From Alphaproteobacteria bacterium (GTDB lineage Bacteria; Pseudomonadota; Alphaproteobacteria; Rhodobacterales; Rhodobacteraceae), in NCBI GenBank assembly GCA_030428355.1, contig JAUIBL010000001.1, forward strand, positions 186,001 through 250,000: a DNA stretch of 64,000 nucleotides. The letters are read 5' to 3'. Shown here in pieces: positions 17,812 to 26,392 of this stretch (positions are counted from its first letter, which is position 1; the number at the start of each line of letters is the position of its first letter). A model generated the notes under the pieces. The model made no database searches, was not told the origin of the DNA, and saw only the letters and a list, made by a program, of their open reading frames with translations. Position numbers and translations under genes: made by a program.

Positions 17812-18269
17812 CAAATCAACAACCCCGCTGCCCCCTCGTGCCGGAGCAGCCAAACCTTGGTCTCAACCCCACCATCGCCGGAATAGCCCCCAAGCCCATT
17901 GGCGCTCAGAACGCGGTGACACGGGATCAGGATCGGGATCGGATTGCCGCCACAGGCCTGCCCGACCGCCTGCGCCGAAACACCCAGTTGCGCCGCCAGA
18001 TCGCCATAGGTGCGGGTTTCCCCAAACGGAATCGCCGACATGGCGGCGCAGACGGTGCGCTGAAACTCCGAACAGGTCAGCCGGATCGGCACGGTGAAGT
18101 CCTGCCGGTTCCCTGCGAAATACTCCGAAAGTTGAGCCGCAGCCTGCATCAGAAGAGGCGTCCCGTCCCGCCGCCCCTCGCGCCATGCCAGCGCCGTGAT
18201 CCCCACCGCATCCGCCACCAGCGTCAGCGGTCCAAGCGGCGAGTCGACCGCCTGTTCAAACCGGCTCAT
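17811..18269 (-). CDS. ogt: Methylated-DNA-[protein]-cysteine S-methyltransferase
   Basis: Suicide DNA-repair protein that removes the methyl group from O6-methylguanine. The 152-residue product has the invariant active-site motif IPCHRV (about residues 113-118), preceded by QACGGNPIPIL, and the DNA-binding HTH with the arginine finger (TYGDLAAQLGVSAQAVGQA). It lacks the Ada N-terminal zinc domain, so it is the constitutive Ogt type. Its start overlaps the DUF3253 stop by 4 bp, placing it third in the ileS operon. Confidence 0.92.
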   Translation of the reverse strand: MSRFEQAVDSPLGPLTLVADAVGITALAWREGRRDGTPLLMQAAAQLSEYFAGNRQDFTVPIRLTCSEFQRTVCAAMSAIPFGETRTYGDLAAQLGVSAQAVGQACGGNPIPILIPCHRVLSANGLGGYSGDGGVETKVWLLRHEGAAGLLI

Positions 18270-18502
18270 CCCGGCAACCCCAACCGGATCGGCCCTTTGG
18301 CTGTCACCGGATCGACCGGTGCGCCCTTCTGGGTCGCTTGCAAATCAAGCGTCGCCGCCACCCGTCGGACCTCGGGCATCAGCGGATGCCAATCGTCGGA
18401 CAGTCGCCGCGCGGCTTCGGAAGGGCAAAAGGTTTTCCCGACCCCGCGCTGATGCGCGAGGTCGAGCAGAACATCCGCGATGTCTTTATCCGAGGGCGTC
18501 AT
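18266..18502 (-). CDS. DUF3253 small protein
   Basis: A 78-residue acidic-to-neutral protein starting MTPSDKDIADVLLDLAHQRG and containing CPSEAARRLSDDWHPLMPEVRR, which fits DUF3253, a family predicted to form a winged-helix-like fold. Function is unknown. The ATG lies 17 bp inside the ileS 3' end in another frame and the stop overlaps ogt by 4 bp, so translation is coupled on both sides. The open frame extends further upstream, but that part would overlap ileS widely and is rejected. Confidence 0.75.
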   Translation of the reverse strand: MTPSDKDIADVLLDLAHQRGVGKTFCPSEAARRLSDDWHPLMPEVRRVAATLDLQATQKGAPVDPVTAKGPIRLGLPG

Positions 18503-21392
18503 TGCACCGCTTGCAGGTGCCCGGATGCTGCTGCGTGCCGACATCCGGCAGGATCTTCCAGCAGCGCTGGCACTTCTCGCCCTCGGCTTTCTCGAAGACG
18601 ACACCAACCCCCGCCACTTCGGGCAGACGGAACGCCTCTGCCGGGGCAGGGTCCCCGGTCAGGGTGATGCCGGAAGTGATGCAGATGTCATCGAAATTCA
18701 CCGACTTCAACGCCTCCAGCGTCTCGGCGTCCTCGATATGCACCACCGGTGCCGCTTCAAGCGACGCACCGATCACCTTGTCCGTCCGCTGCACTTCGAG
18801 CGCTGCTGTCACCGCGCGGCGGGCGCGGCGCACCTTGGCCCATTTCGCAGCAAGCGCCTCGTCCTTCCACGCGGCAGGCGTTTCCGGAATGTCCTGCAGA
18901 TGCACCGACGAGTCGTCACCGGGGAAGCGGTCAAGCCAGACGTCTTCCATCGTGAAAACAAGTACCGGGGCCAGCCACGTGGTCAGGCGATGGAACAGGA
19001 TGTCCATCACCGTCCGCGCGGCCCGCCGACGCTGCGTGTCGCCGTCGCAATACAGAGCGTCCTTGCGGATGTCGAAATAGAACGCCGACAGCTCCACGGT
19101 GCAGAAGTTGAACAACTGCTGGAACACGCCCTGGAAATCGTAGGAATCGTACCCGGTCCGCACAACCTCATCCAGTTCCGCCAGTCGGTGCAGCACGTAG
19201 CGCTCAAGCTCCGGCATATCCGCAGGCTCGACCCGATCGGCTTCGGTGAAGTGCGACAGCGCGCCGAGCATGTAGCGCATGGTGTTGCGCAGGCGGCGGT
19301 AGCTATCGGCCACACCCTTGAGGATCTCCGGCCCGATGCGCAGATCGGCGGTATAGTCGGCCTGCGCCACCCAGAGCCGCAGGATGTCGGCACCGTACTG
19401 CTTGGTCACATCCTCGGGTGCCACGGTGTTGCCCAGCGATTTGGACATCTTGTTGCCCTTCTCGTCGAGCGTGAAGCCGTGGGTCAGAACCCCGCGATAG
19501 GGCGCACGGCCCCGCGTGCCGCAGGCTTGCAGCATCGAGGAATGGAACCACCCGCGATGCTGGTCGGTGCCTTCGAGATAGAGATCGGCCAGACCATCCT
19601 CGGACCCGTCCTCGCGGTCGCGCAGGACAAAGGCGTGGGTGGAGCCTGAGTCGAACCACACATCGAGGATGTCGAACACCTGTTCCCATTCGTTGGGATC
19701 GTAGTCATTGCCGAGGAACCGCTCTTTCGCGCCGGGCTTGTACCAAGCATCCGCCCCTTCGGCCTCGAACGCGTCGAGGATACGGGCGTTCACGGTTTCG
19801 TCGCGCAACAGGAAATCCGCGTCGGTCGGCAACGCCCCTTTCTTGACGAAACAGGTGAGCGGCACACCCCACGCCCGCTGACGGGACAGAACCCAGTCGG
19901 GGCGGGCTTCGATCATCGAATAGAGGCGGTTGCGCCCGGTCTGCGGGGTCCATTTGACCAGTTGGTCAATACTGGTGAGCGCCCGCTCGCGGATCGTGGT
20001 GCCGTATTCGTCCTGCCCGTCGCCAACGGCGCGGTCGATGGCGGCGAACCATTGCGGCGTGTTGCGGTAGATCACCGGGGCCTTGGAGCGCCACGAATGC
20101 GGATAGCTGTGCGTCATCCGACCGCGGGCCAGCAGGCCCTTGGCTTCGACCAGCTTGTCGATCACGGCAGTGTTGGCCTTGCCTTCCTTGCCCTTGTGGT
20201 CAAGCACGCGCAGACCCGCGAAGAACGGCACATGCTGCAGGAACTCGGACTCCTCACCCACATTGTGGGTCATCCGGTCCATCCAGCCGCGCGCGACGAA
20301 GGCGTCGTAGTCTTCCTGACCGTGGGATGGGGCCGTATGGACAAAGCCCGTCCCCGCGTCGTCGGTGACGTGATCGCCGTCGATCATCGGCACGTCGTAA
20401 TCCCAGAACCCGTCCGCGCCGTCGAGACCCCGGAAGGGGTGAGCGAGGGTCAATGCACCAAGCTCGTCCGCCGACACATCACGCAGGCGACGGTACATCG
20501 ACGGCTCCAGCCGCGCCTTGGCCAGAACGTCTTCGGCCAGAGCATCGGCCAAGAGGTAGCGGTCGCCGATCCGCGCCCAGCATTCCTCGGGGCGGCCAGT
20601 GACTTCGTAGAGGCCGTAAGCGATGGTGTTGTTGTACGCGACCGCCTTGTTCGACGGGATTGTCCAGGGGGTCGTCGTCCAGATAACCACCTTGACGCCC
20701 TGCAGATCACCCGCACCATTGGTGGCTTTAAACGGCACCCAGATCGTGTGCGACTTGTGGTCGTGATATTCGATCTCGGCCTCGGCCAGTGCTGTCTTTT
20801 CCACAGGCGACCACATCACGGGCTTGGACCCCTGATAGAGCGTGCCGGTCATCAGGAACTTCTGGAATTCCTCCGCGATGATCCGCTCGGCGCGGTAATC
20901 CATAGTCAGATACGGTTTGTCCCACGTGCCGGTCACGCCAAGGCGTTTGAACTCGTTACGCTGGATGTCGATCCAGCCTTCGGCGAATTTGCGGCATTCC
21001 TGACGGAAATCGACGACATCGACCTCGTCCTTGTTCTTGCCCTTGGCGCGGTACTGTTCCTCGATCTTCCATTCGATGGGCAGGCCGTGGCAGTCCCAGC
21101 CGGGGATGTAGCGCGCGTCGCGGCCCATCATCTGCTGGCTGCGCACCACCATGTCCTTGAGGATCTTGTTCAGCGCGTGGCCGATATGCAGGTGGCCGTT
21201 CGCATAGGGTGGGCCGTCATGGAGGGTGAACGGTTTCCGACCCTCTGCCTTCTCGCGCAGGCGGTCGTAGATGCCCATCTTCGCCCATTTCTCCAGCCAT
21301 TGCGGCTCGCGTTGGGGCAGGCCCGCGCGCATCGGGAAATCGGTTTCGGGCAGGTTCAGCGTGTCTTTGTACTCAGGTGTATCGGCGCACAT
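18486..21392 (-). CDS. ileS: Isoleucyl-tRNA synthetase
   Basis: Class I synthetase of 968 residues that charges tRNA-Ile and edits valine. Visible parts: HIGH-type motif GHLHIGHALNK (about residues 67-77), the CP1 editing insert with TTPWTIPSNKAVAYN, the KMSKS loop (GNKMSKSLGNTV, about 633-644) and the C-terminal zinc-binding region with CQRC (about 941-944) and CKRC. It is the first gene of a unit with DUF3253 and ogt. The 179 bp before it separate it from the VIT gene. I see no T-box-like leader. Confidence 0.96.
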   Translation of the reverse strand: MCADTPEYKDTLNLPETDFPMRAGLPQREPQWLEKWAKMGIYDRLREKAEGRKPFTLHDGPPYANGHLHIGHALNKILKDMVVRSQQMMGRDARYIPGWDCHGLPIEWKIEEQYRAKGKNKDEVDVVDFRQECRKFAEGWIDIQRNEFKRLGVTGTWDKPYLTMDYRAERIIAEEFQKFLMTGTLYQGSKPVMWSPVEKTALAEAEIEYHDHKSHTIWVPFKATNGAGDLQGVKVVIWTTTPWTIPSNKAVAYNNTIAYGLYEVTGRPEECWARIGDRYLLADALAEDVLAKARLEPSMYRRLRDVSADELGALTLAHPFRGLDGADGFWDYDVPMIDGDHVTDDAGTGFVHTAPSHGQEDYDAFVARGWMDRMTHNVGEESEFLQHVPFFAGLRVLDHKGKEGKANTAVIDKLVEAKGLLARGRMTHSYPHSWRSKAPVIYRNTPQWFAAIDRAVGDGQDEYGTTIRERALTSIDQLVKWTPQTGRNRLYSMIEARPDWVLSRQRAWGVPLTCFVKKGALPTDADFLLRDETVNARILDAFEAEGADAWYKPGAKERFLGNDYDPNEWEQVFDILDVWFDSGSTHAFVLRDREDGSEDGLADLYLEGTDQHRGWFHSSMLQACGTRGRAPYRGVLTHGFTLDEKGNKMSKSLGNTVAPEDVTKQYGADILRLWVAQADYTADLRIGPEILKGVADSYRRLRNTMRYMLGALSHFTEADRVEPADMPELERYVLHRLAELDEVVRTGYDSYDFQGVFQQLFNFCTVELSAFYFDIRKDALYCDGDTQRRRAARTVMDILFHRLTTWLAPVLVFTMEDVWLDRFPGDDSSVHLQDIPETPAAWKDEALAAKWAKVRRARRAVTAALEVQRTDKVIGASLEAAPVVHIEDAETLEALKSVNFDDICITSGITLTGDPAPAEAFRLPEVAGVGVVFEKAEGEKCQRCWKILPDVGTQQHPGTCKRCNDALG

Positions 21393-21571
21393 GTGGAGCG
21401 TCCTCGGGTGTTCGGATCAGGAATATGTGAGAGGATCGGCGCGGTGGTCCATACGCCTTGTCCCGGCGGCTCGATTGCTCAGAGCGCCGGGCATGTAATT
21501 CGAATGATGATCGCGATCAGATGCGTCATGCGGCGCGTTATAGGAGCGGGAGGGGCCAACGTCCAGACGGA

Positions 21572-22294
21572 TCACAGGGTGAACAGGGTTCCGACGAAAT
21601 AGGCAATCGCAGCAGCGGTGCCGCCGATCAGCAGCGTTTCCAGCCCCGACCGCCACCAAGGCGCCAGAGACCATCTGGATTTATAGGCCCCAATGCCGAA
21701 AAAGGTGCAGAGCGTCAGCACTGTCGAGATGCGAAACGCGTCGTCAAGTGCCAGAAGGAACGGCAGCAGCGGAATCATCCCGGCGACGAGAAAAGCCAGG
21801 AACGTGGCCCACGCCGCCTTGAATGGATGTGGATCGACCGAGGCCAGCCCGTATTCGCCTTCGAGCATCATCTGCACCCATTGTTCGCGGTTCTGCGAGA
21901 TCTGCTCGACCGCGCCGTCCAGCGCCTCGCCCGACAGCCCCTTGCGGCGCAGGATTTCGCGCAATTCGCGTTTCTCGCCCTCGGGGTATTTGCGGATATG
22001 GCGTTCCTCGATCTCGCGCAGGCGGCGGGTGTCGTCCAGTTCGGCCTTGGTGCCGGAGTAGTTTCCGGCGGCCATGGAAAACCCGTCGGCCAGCACGTTG
22101 GCGATGCCAAGCGCAATAATGACCCAAGGCGACAGTCCCGCGCCGGCGACTCCAGCCACGATGGCAAAGGTGGTCACCGATCCGTCGATGCCGCCATAAA
22201 CGATGTCACGCAGATACCCGCGCCCGGCAGGGGCGTCGATGCGGGCTTCGATTTCGGCCTGGCTGTGGCCGTGGTCACCGGGATCCGTGTTCAT
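21572..22294 (-). CDS. VIT1/CCC1-family (nodulin-21-like) metal transporter
   Basis: The 240-residue membrane protein has about five hydrophobic helices with the family signature YLRDIVYGGIDGSVTTFAIV (about residues 29-48) and ADGFSMAAGNYSGTKAE in the second helix. Between helices 2 and 3 lies a charged cytoplasmic domain rich in Glu (about 80-145), the metal-binding region in plant and yeast vacuolar iron transporters. Iron or manganese transport is the family function. The substrate here is unproven. ATG 22294 is preferred over a TTG at 22303. Confidence 0.85.
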   Translation of the reverse strand: MNTDPGDHGHSQAEIEARIDAPAGRGYLRDIVYGGIDGSVTTFAIVAGVAGAGLSPWVIIALGIANVLADGFSMAAGNYSGTKAELDDTRRLREIEERHIRKYPEGEKRELREILRRKGLSGEALDGAVEQISQNREQWVQMMLEGEYGLASVDPHPFKAAWATFLAFLVAGMIPLLPFLLALDDAFRISTVLTLCTFFGIGAYKSRWSLAPWWRSGLETLLIGGTAAAIAYFVGTLFTL

Positions 22295-22351
22295 GCGTGC
22301 CAATCTGCACGCACCCCCGGTTCGTGACCATGTTCTGGATCAAGTGTCCCT

Positions 22352-23359
22352 TCACCGACTGCCGCCGGGAATCATGCCGCTGAGCGCAGTCTTGATGATT
22401 GACCGGACCGAGGGGCGTTTGCCGGGGGCAAAGGGCAGGGGGCGGCACACCTCGATGGCGGCCACACCCACGCGGGCGGTCAGCGCGCCGTTGACCAGCC
22501 CTTCGCCGAAACGGCGCGACAGCTTGCCAAGGATACTGCCCCCAAGGATCGGCTCCAGCATGTCGTCGCCCACGGCAACCGCACCGGTGGCGACGAGATG
22601 CGACAGGACCGCACGGGTCAGACGCCAACTGCCCAGCGTGCCCGAACGGCCCCCGTAGATTTCAGCGATGCGGCGGATCATGCGGATATTGGCCCCCAGG
22701 GCGGCCACCACATCTGCCAGCGCCAGTGGGACAAGCGCCGTGACAGTGGCGACCTGACGCGCGGCGGCCTCGACCTCGCGCCGGGCTGCCGCATCAAGCG
22801 GGCCGAGAAGTTCGTGATCCGCCACCGCGATCAGCGCCGAGGCGTCGAACATGTCGGTCTCGCGCTCTTTCAGGCGGTCGCGGCCCCATTTGGTGTCGTC
22901 GCGCGATCCATAAAGCCCGGTCAGGTCCTTGATGACAGCACGCGCAGCGGTCAGGTCTTCGCTGACCAATGCTGCGTCAGCGGCGTGCTGAATGCGGTCG
23001 ATCCGGCCAAGCCGGGCGAAAGCCGAGAGTTCCTTGATGACGATCAGCAGGACCACCAGCAGGAACAGCCCGAAGAGCCCCGCCACCGCATAGCCGAGAT
23101 AGAGGTTCTGGCTGACCAGATCGGTGACGAAATTCCACGCGGCGACAGACGCCACGGTGGTGATGAGAGCAACGAGCAGCGTCCAGAACCAGCGGGCGAG
23201 CCGCGAAACAGGCCGCGCGGCAAGCGCTGCGGCGGTGGTCATGGCCTGACCCTGCGGGGTTGGCTCCTGCAGGTCGGGAACCGGGGGTGCCTCTGCCGGG
23301 GTGGGCGCAGGCGCGTCGTCGTCGAGATCGAACAGGACAGGGCCTTTGGCGGTGCTCAT
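22352..23359 (-). CDS. ycjF: YcjF-like DUF697 membrane protein
   Basis: A 335-residue protein of the TIGR01620/YcjF type. A proline- and alanine-rich cytoplasmic start (1-50) is followed by two membrane helices (about 57-78 and 85-110) and a C-terminal DUF697 domain with ALVPLALADVVAALGANIRMIRRIAEIYGG. YcjF is the standard partner of the GTPase-like YcjX; both are linked to envelope stress and the Psp regulon in enterobacteria. Here the two genes are separated by a GNAT gene, and all three overlap by 4 bp. Molecular function is not established. Confidence 0.83.
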   Translation of the reverse strand: MSTAKGPVLFDLDDDAPAPTPAEAPPVPDLQEPTPQGQAMTTAAALAARPVSRLARWFWTLLVALITTVASVAAWNFVTDLVSQNLYLGYAVAGLFGLFLLVVLLIVIKELSAFARLGRIDRIQHAADAALVSEDLTAARAVIKDLTGLYGSRDDTKWGRDRLKERETDMFDASALIAVADHELLGPLDAAARREVEAAARQVATVTALVPLALADVVAALGANIRMIRRIAEIYGGRSGTLGSWRLTRAVLSHLVATGAVAVGDDMLEPILGGSILGKLSRRFGEGLVNGALTARVGVAAIEVCRPLPFAPGKRPSVRSIIKTALSGMIPGGSR

Positions 23360-23796
23360 GCGTCGGTCCTTTGCCAGTGATACCGGATGTCGGGCAGGCC
23401 TTCGTCATTGCCTGCGCCGTCGGTGTGTTCGACGGGGGTAAAGCCGTGGCGTTCGTAAAACGCCTGCGCGCGGGTGTTGGCCTGAAATGTCCAGAGCGTG
23501 AGCTGGTCCTTGCGGCGCATGGCGTCGGTCAGAAGCGTTGATCCGATGCCCTGCCCACGCGCGGCTGGGTCGATGTAAAGCGCATGGATGTCGTCGCCGT
23601 TGCGGGCAAGGAATCCGGTGATTGTTTCGCTTTCGGAAACAGTGACCCAGCCGCGCTCGACCATCAGGCCCGCAAAACCGATATCCTCGGCGCGGGTATG
23701 GATGCGGGGCATCCATGGGGTTTCGTCGACCCACGCGGACAGGATCGCACCGACGCGACCGGCATCAAGCGGGGTTGCGGGGCGGAGCAGGGTCAC
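23356..23796 (-). CDS. GNAT-family N-acetyltransferase
   Basis: A 146-residue single-domain acetyltransferase. The acetyl-CoA binding motif A is ARGQGIGSTLL (about residues 83-93), preceded by the beta strand IHALYIDP, and motif B is AFYERHGFTPVEH. I start at GTG 23796, which overlaps the ycjX stop as GTGA and has GGAG 9 nt upstream. The longer frame would overlap ycjX by more than 100 bp. The substrate is unknown. Its position between ycjX and ycjF with 4-bp overlaps on both sides suggests it acts in the same process, or is a lodged passenger. Confidence 0.82.
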   Translation of the reverse strand: MTLLRPATPLDAGRVGAILSAWVDETPWMPRIHTRAEDIGFAGLMVERGWVTVSESETITGFLARNGDDIHALYIDPAARGQGIGSTLLTDAMRRKDQLTLWTFQANTRAQAFYERHGFTPVEHTDGAGNDEGLPDIRYHWQRTDA

Positions 23797-25208
23797 AGCC
23801 GGTCTCCGATCAGGAATTCGGCGGCGCGGTCCAGACGGATATGGGGTGGGCCATCGCCGGGTTTGAGGTTGAGCTGCGCGGGCGCAAAGCGCATGACCTG
23901 ATAATCCTGATCCAGCCATTTTTCGGCACCGTCCCGCGCCGGGCCAAGCAGGTGCGACGGGTCCTGCGGCAGCTCTCCGGGGTAGAAGGCGGCCTGTTTG
24001 CCAGTGTCGAGCAAGGTGCCGCGCACGCAGGGCAATTCGGTGCCATTGTGCGGGCGCATCTCTTCGACCGTGGCGCGCAGGCTTGCAATGGACATGGCGC
24101 TGGTCTTGGCCCCTGCGAATTGCGCCCGGTCGCGGGCGTCACGGGTCAGCGCCTCCATGATCGCGGTCAGGCGGGCGTGCTGGGTGTGGTGCAGGTGGTC
24201 GGCTTTGGTGGCGGCGAAGAGGATCTTTTCGACCCGTTTGCCGATCAGAAGCTGCGTCAGAAACTGGTTCTGACCGGGGCGGAACGCGCCGAGAATGTCG
24301 GCCATCGCCTGTCGCATGTCCTCGACCGCCTGAGGGCCGGCATGGATCGCGCCAAGGGCGTCGACCAGCACGATCTGGCGGTCGATCTTGGCGAAATGAT
24401 CGCGGAAGAAGGGTTTGACGACCTGGGATTTGTAGGCCTCGAACCGCCGCTCCATCTCGCGGGCAAGCGATTTGCGCGGCGGGTTTTGGATCGGTGGCAA
24501 GGGCGCGAAGGTGAGGACCGGGCTGCCGGCGAGATCGCCGGGCAGGAGGAAACGGCCGGGCGTGCAATCGGAGAACCCCGCCTGCCGCGCGGCGGTCAGA
24601 TAGGCGGTGAAACGGGCGGCAAGCGCCTGCGCGCGGGGTTCTTCGAGTGCCGCTGTGGTGTCTTCGGCTTTGGCAAGAGCGAGGTAGTCCTGCGCAAGGG
24701 TGCGGTTTTCGATCCGCTTAAGGGTTTCTTCAGACCATTGGCTGTAGGTTTTTTCCAGCAAGCCAAGATCAAGCAACCACTCACCGGGATAATCCACAAT
24801 GTCGAGATGTATGGTCCGGGGGCCCTGAAGCCCCGACAGAAGGCCTGAAGGGCGCACCTTGAGGGACAGGCGCAATTCGCTGATTGTGCGTGTGCTGTCG
24901 GGCCAGTGCGGGTCGCGGGCTGTCAGGGCACCCAGATGGGATTCGTAATCAAAGCGTGGCAGCGTGTCGTCGGGCTGTGGCTGCAGATAGGCCGACAGAA
25001 TGCGCCCTTCGCCTTGCGCCAGCAGCCCCGGCATCCGCCCCCGGTCCATCAGGTTGGCCACCAGCGAGGTGATGAACACCGTCTTACCCGACCGCGCGAG
25101 GCCTGTCACACCCAGCCGGATCGTCGGTTCGAAAAACGCGCCCGATACTGTGTCGGTGACATTTTCGAAGCCGCGGGTCAGCGTGTCGGCGATGGTGGAA
25201 ATGACCAA
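23793..25208 (-). CDS. ycjX: YcjX-family (DUF463) P-loop GTPase-like protein
   Basis: The 471-residue protein has a Walker A motif in GVTGLARSGKTVFITSLV (about residues 34-51) and the DYPGEWLLDLGLL segment (about 137-149) that is diagnostic of YcjX proteins. A later KADHLHHTQH stretch sits where a G4-like base recognition motif would be. YcjX is a stress-related NTPase reported to bind GTP, associated with YcjF. This is the first gene of a three-gene overlapping operon ending with the DUF697 gene. Confidence 0.87.
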   Translation of the reverse strand: MVISTIADTLTRGFENVTDTVSGAFFEPTIRLGVTGLARSGKTVFITSLVANLMDRGRMPGLLAQGEGRILSAYLQPQPDDTLPRFDYESHLGALTARDPHWPDSTRTISELRLSLKVRPSGLLSGLQGPRTIHLDIVDYPGEWLLDLGLLEKTYSQWSEETLKRIENRTLAQDYLALAKAEDTTAALEEPRAQALAARFTAYLTAARQAGFSDCTPGRFLLPGDLAGSPVLTFAPLPPIQNPPRKSLAREMERRFEAYKSQVVKPFFRDHFAKIDRQIVLVDALGAIHAGPQAVEDMRQAMADILGAFRPGQNQFLTQLLIGKRVEKILFAATKADHLHHTQHARLTAIMEALTRDARDRAQFAGAKTSAMSIASLRATVEEMRPHNGTELPCVRGTLLDTGKQAAFYPGELPQDPSHLLGPARDGAEKWLDQDYQVMRFAPAQLNLKPGDGPPHIRLDRAAEFLIGDRL

Positions 25209-25319
25209 GGGGGGCCTCTTTTCTTTGCGTTGGGTCCAGAGATAAAGGCGCAGGTCCCCGGTTACCAGTGCCGCGCAAGGGGGATTGTTCGGCGCAATGC
25301 GTCAGGATAAGCGGGGCGC

Positions 25320-26090
25320 ATGCCCAGATTTGCCCTGAAAGTCGAATATGATGGCGCGCCCTTTGCCGGTTGGCAAAGGCAGGCCGAGCAGCCGTCGGTG
25401 CAGGGTGCGATCGAGGCGGCGCTGGCCAGACTTGAGCCGGGCGCGCACACGATTGCGGCGGCGGGCCGGACGGATGCAGGCGTGCATGCGCGCGGGCAGG
25501 TGTGCCATTGCGATCTGGAAAAGGACTGGTCGCCGTTTCGGTTGTCCGAAGCCTTGAATTATCATCTCAAGCCCTTGCCTGTGGCGATTGTCGACGCGGC
25601 CGAGGTCGAGGGCGATTGGCACGCGCGGTTTTCTGCGGTGGAGCGGCGCTATCTGTTCCGGCTGGTGTCGCGCCGTGCGCCGCTGTCGCTGGAGGCGGGA
25701 CAGGTCTGGCAGGTGAAGCACGATCTGGAGCTTGCGCCCATGCAGGAGGCGGCGCGGCATCTGATCGGGCTGCATGACTTCACCACCTTTCGGTCCACGA
25801 TGTGCCAGGCGGCGTCGCCGGTCAAAACTCTGGATGCGCTGGACATCACCTGCGTGGAAACCGACTGGGGGACGGAGTTCCAGTTCCGCCTGCGCGCGCG
25901 GTCCTTCCTGCACAACCAGGTGCGCAGTTTTGTCGGCACGCTGGAACGGGTCGGGTCGGGTGCATGGGCGCCGGAGGACGTGAAGGCCGCTTTGGAAGCC
26001 CGGGATCGGGCGGCCTGTGGGCCGGTTTGTCCGCCGCAGGGCTTGTATCTGGTGGGGGTTGGCTATCCGGACGATCCGTTCCGGGGCTGA
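25320..26090 (+). CDS. truA: tRNA pseudouridine(38-40) synthase
   Basis: Makes pseudouridine at positions 38-40 of the tRNA anticodon arm. The 256-residue product shows the catalytic Asp in [14 protein letters not shown] (about residue 52), the N-terminal [14 protein letters not shown] strand and the late [17 protein letters not shown] motif, all expected for TruA. Length is typical. The gene stands alone, divergent from ycjX across 111 bp, and is followed by a strong hairpin. Confidence 0.95.
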   Translation: MPRFALKVEYDGAPFAGWQRQAEQPSVQGAIEAALARLEPGAHTIAAAGRTDAGVHARGQVCHCDLEKDWSPFRLSEALNYHLKPLPVAIVDAAEVEGDWHARFSAVERRYLFRLVSRRAPLSLEAGQVWQVKHDLELAPMQEAARHLIGLHDFTTFRSTMCQAASPVKTLDALDITCVETDWGTEFQFRLRARSFLHNQVRSFVGTLERVGSGAWAPEDVKAALEARDRAACGPVCPPQGLYLVGVGYPDDPFRG

Positions 26091-26125
26091 AAGGATTTGC
26101 GCTGCGCGGGGCGCACCGCCGGGGC

Positions 26126-26190
26126 GTCGGATTTTTGAAAAATCCGACTGGGGCGCTGCCCCAGACCCCGAAGTATTTTCGAACCAGAGA
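26126..26190 (+). repeat. Hairpin plus GC-rich intergenic repeat after truA
   Basis: GTCGGATTTTT (26126-26136) and its exact complement (26138-26148) are separated by a single G. Directly after come GGGGC-GCT-GCCCC (26150-26162) and GACCCCGAAGTATTTTCGAAC. I recognise this combination as a type of intergenic sequence seen repeatedly in Rhodobacterales. It probably ends truA transcription. The remaining bases up to argD at 26393 hold no gene I can support. Confidence 0.55.
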
Positions 26191-26392
26191 AGAATGGGAC
26201 TTGTCTTGCGGGCGGTTTTGCCCGATGAGGCCGTTCATGACAAACCTGACCGCTATCCGACGAGACATCTGATCTTGCTTTGCCGCCCCGAACTGTGGGC
26301 GATCCGTCACCTTTTGTCTGAATTCACATCCTTTCCGTTGACTTGGCCCGCGCCGCTTGGCACGGCTTGGGCTTCCTGAAATGAGGTTTCCC

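Noticed and set aside
22326..22345. FNR-like sequence ATGTTCTGGATCAA upstream of the VIT-family gene
   Set aside because: Only one half-site is intact and the other has two mismatches, so it is not better than chance.
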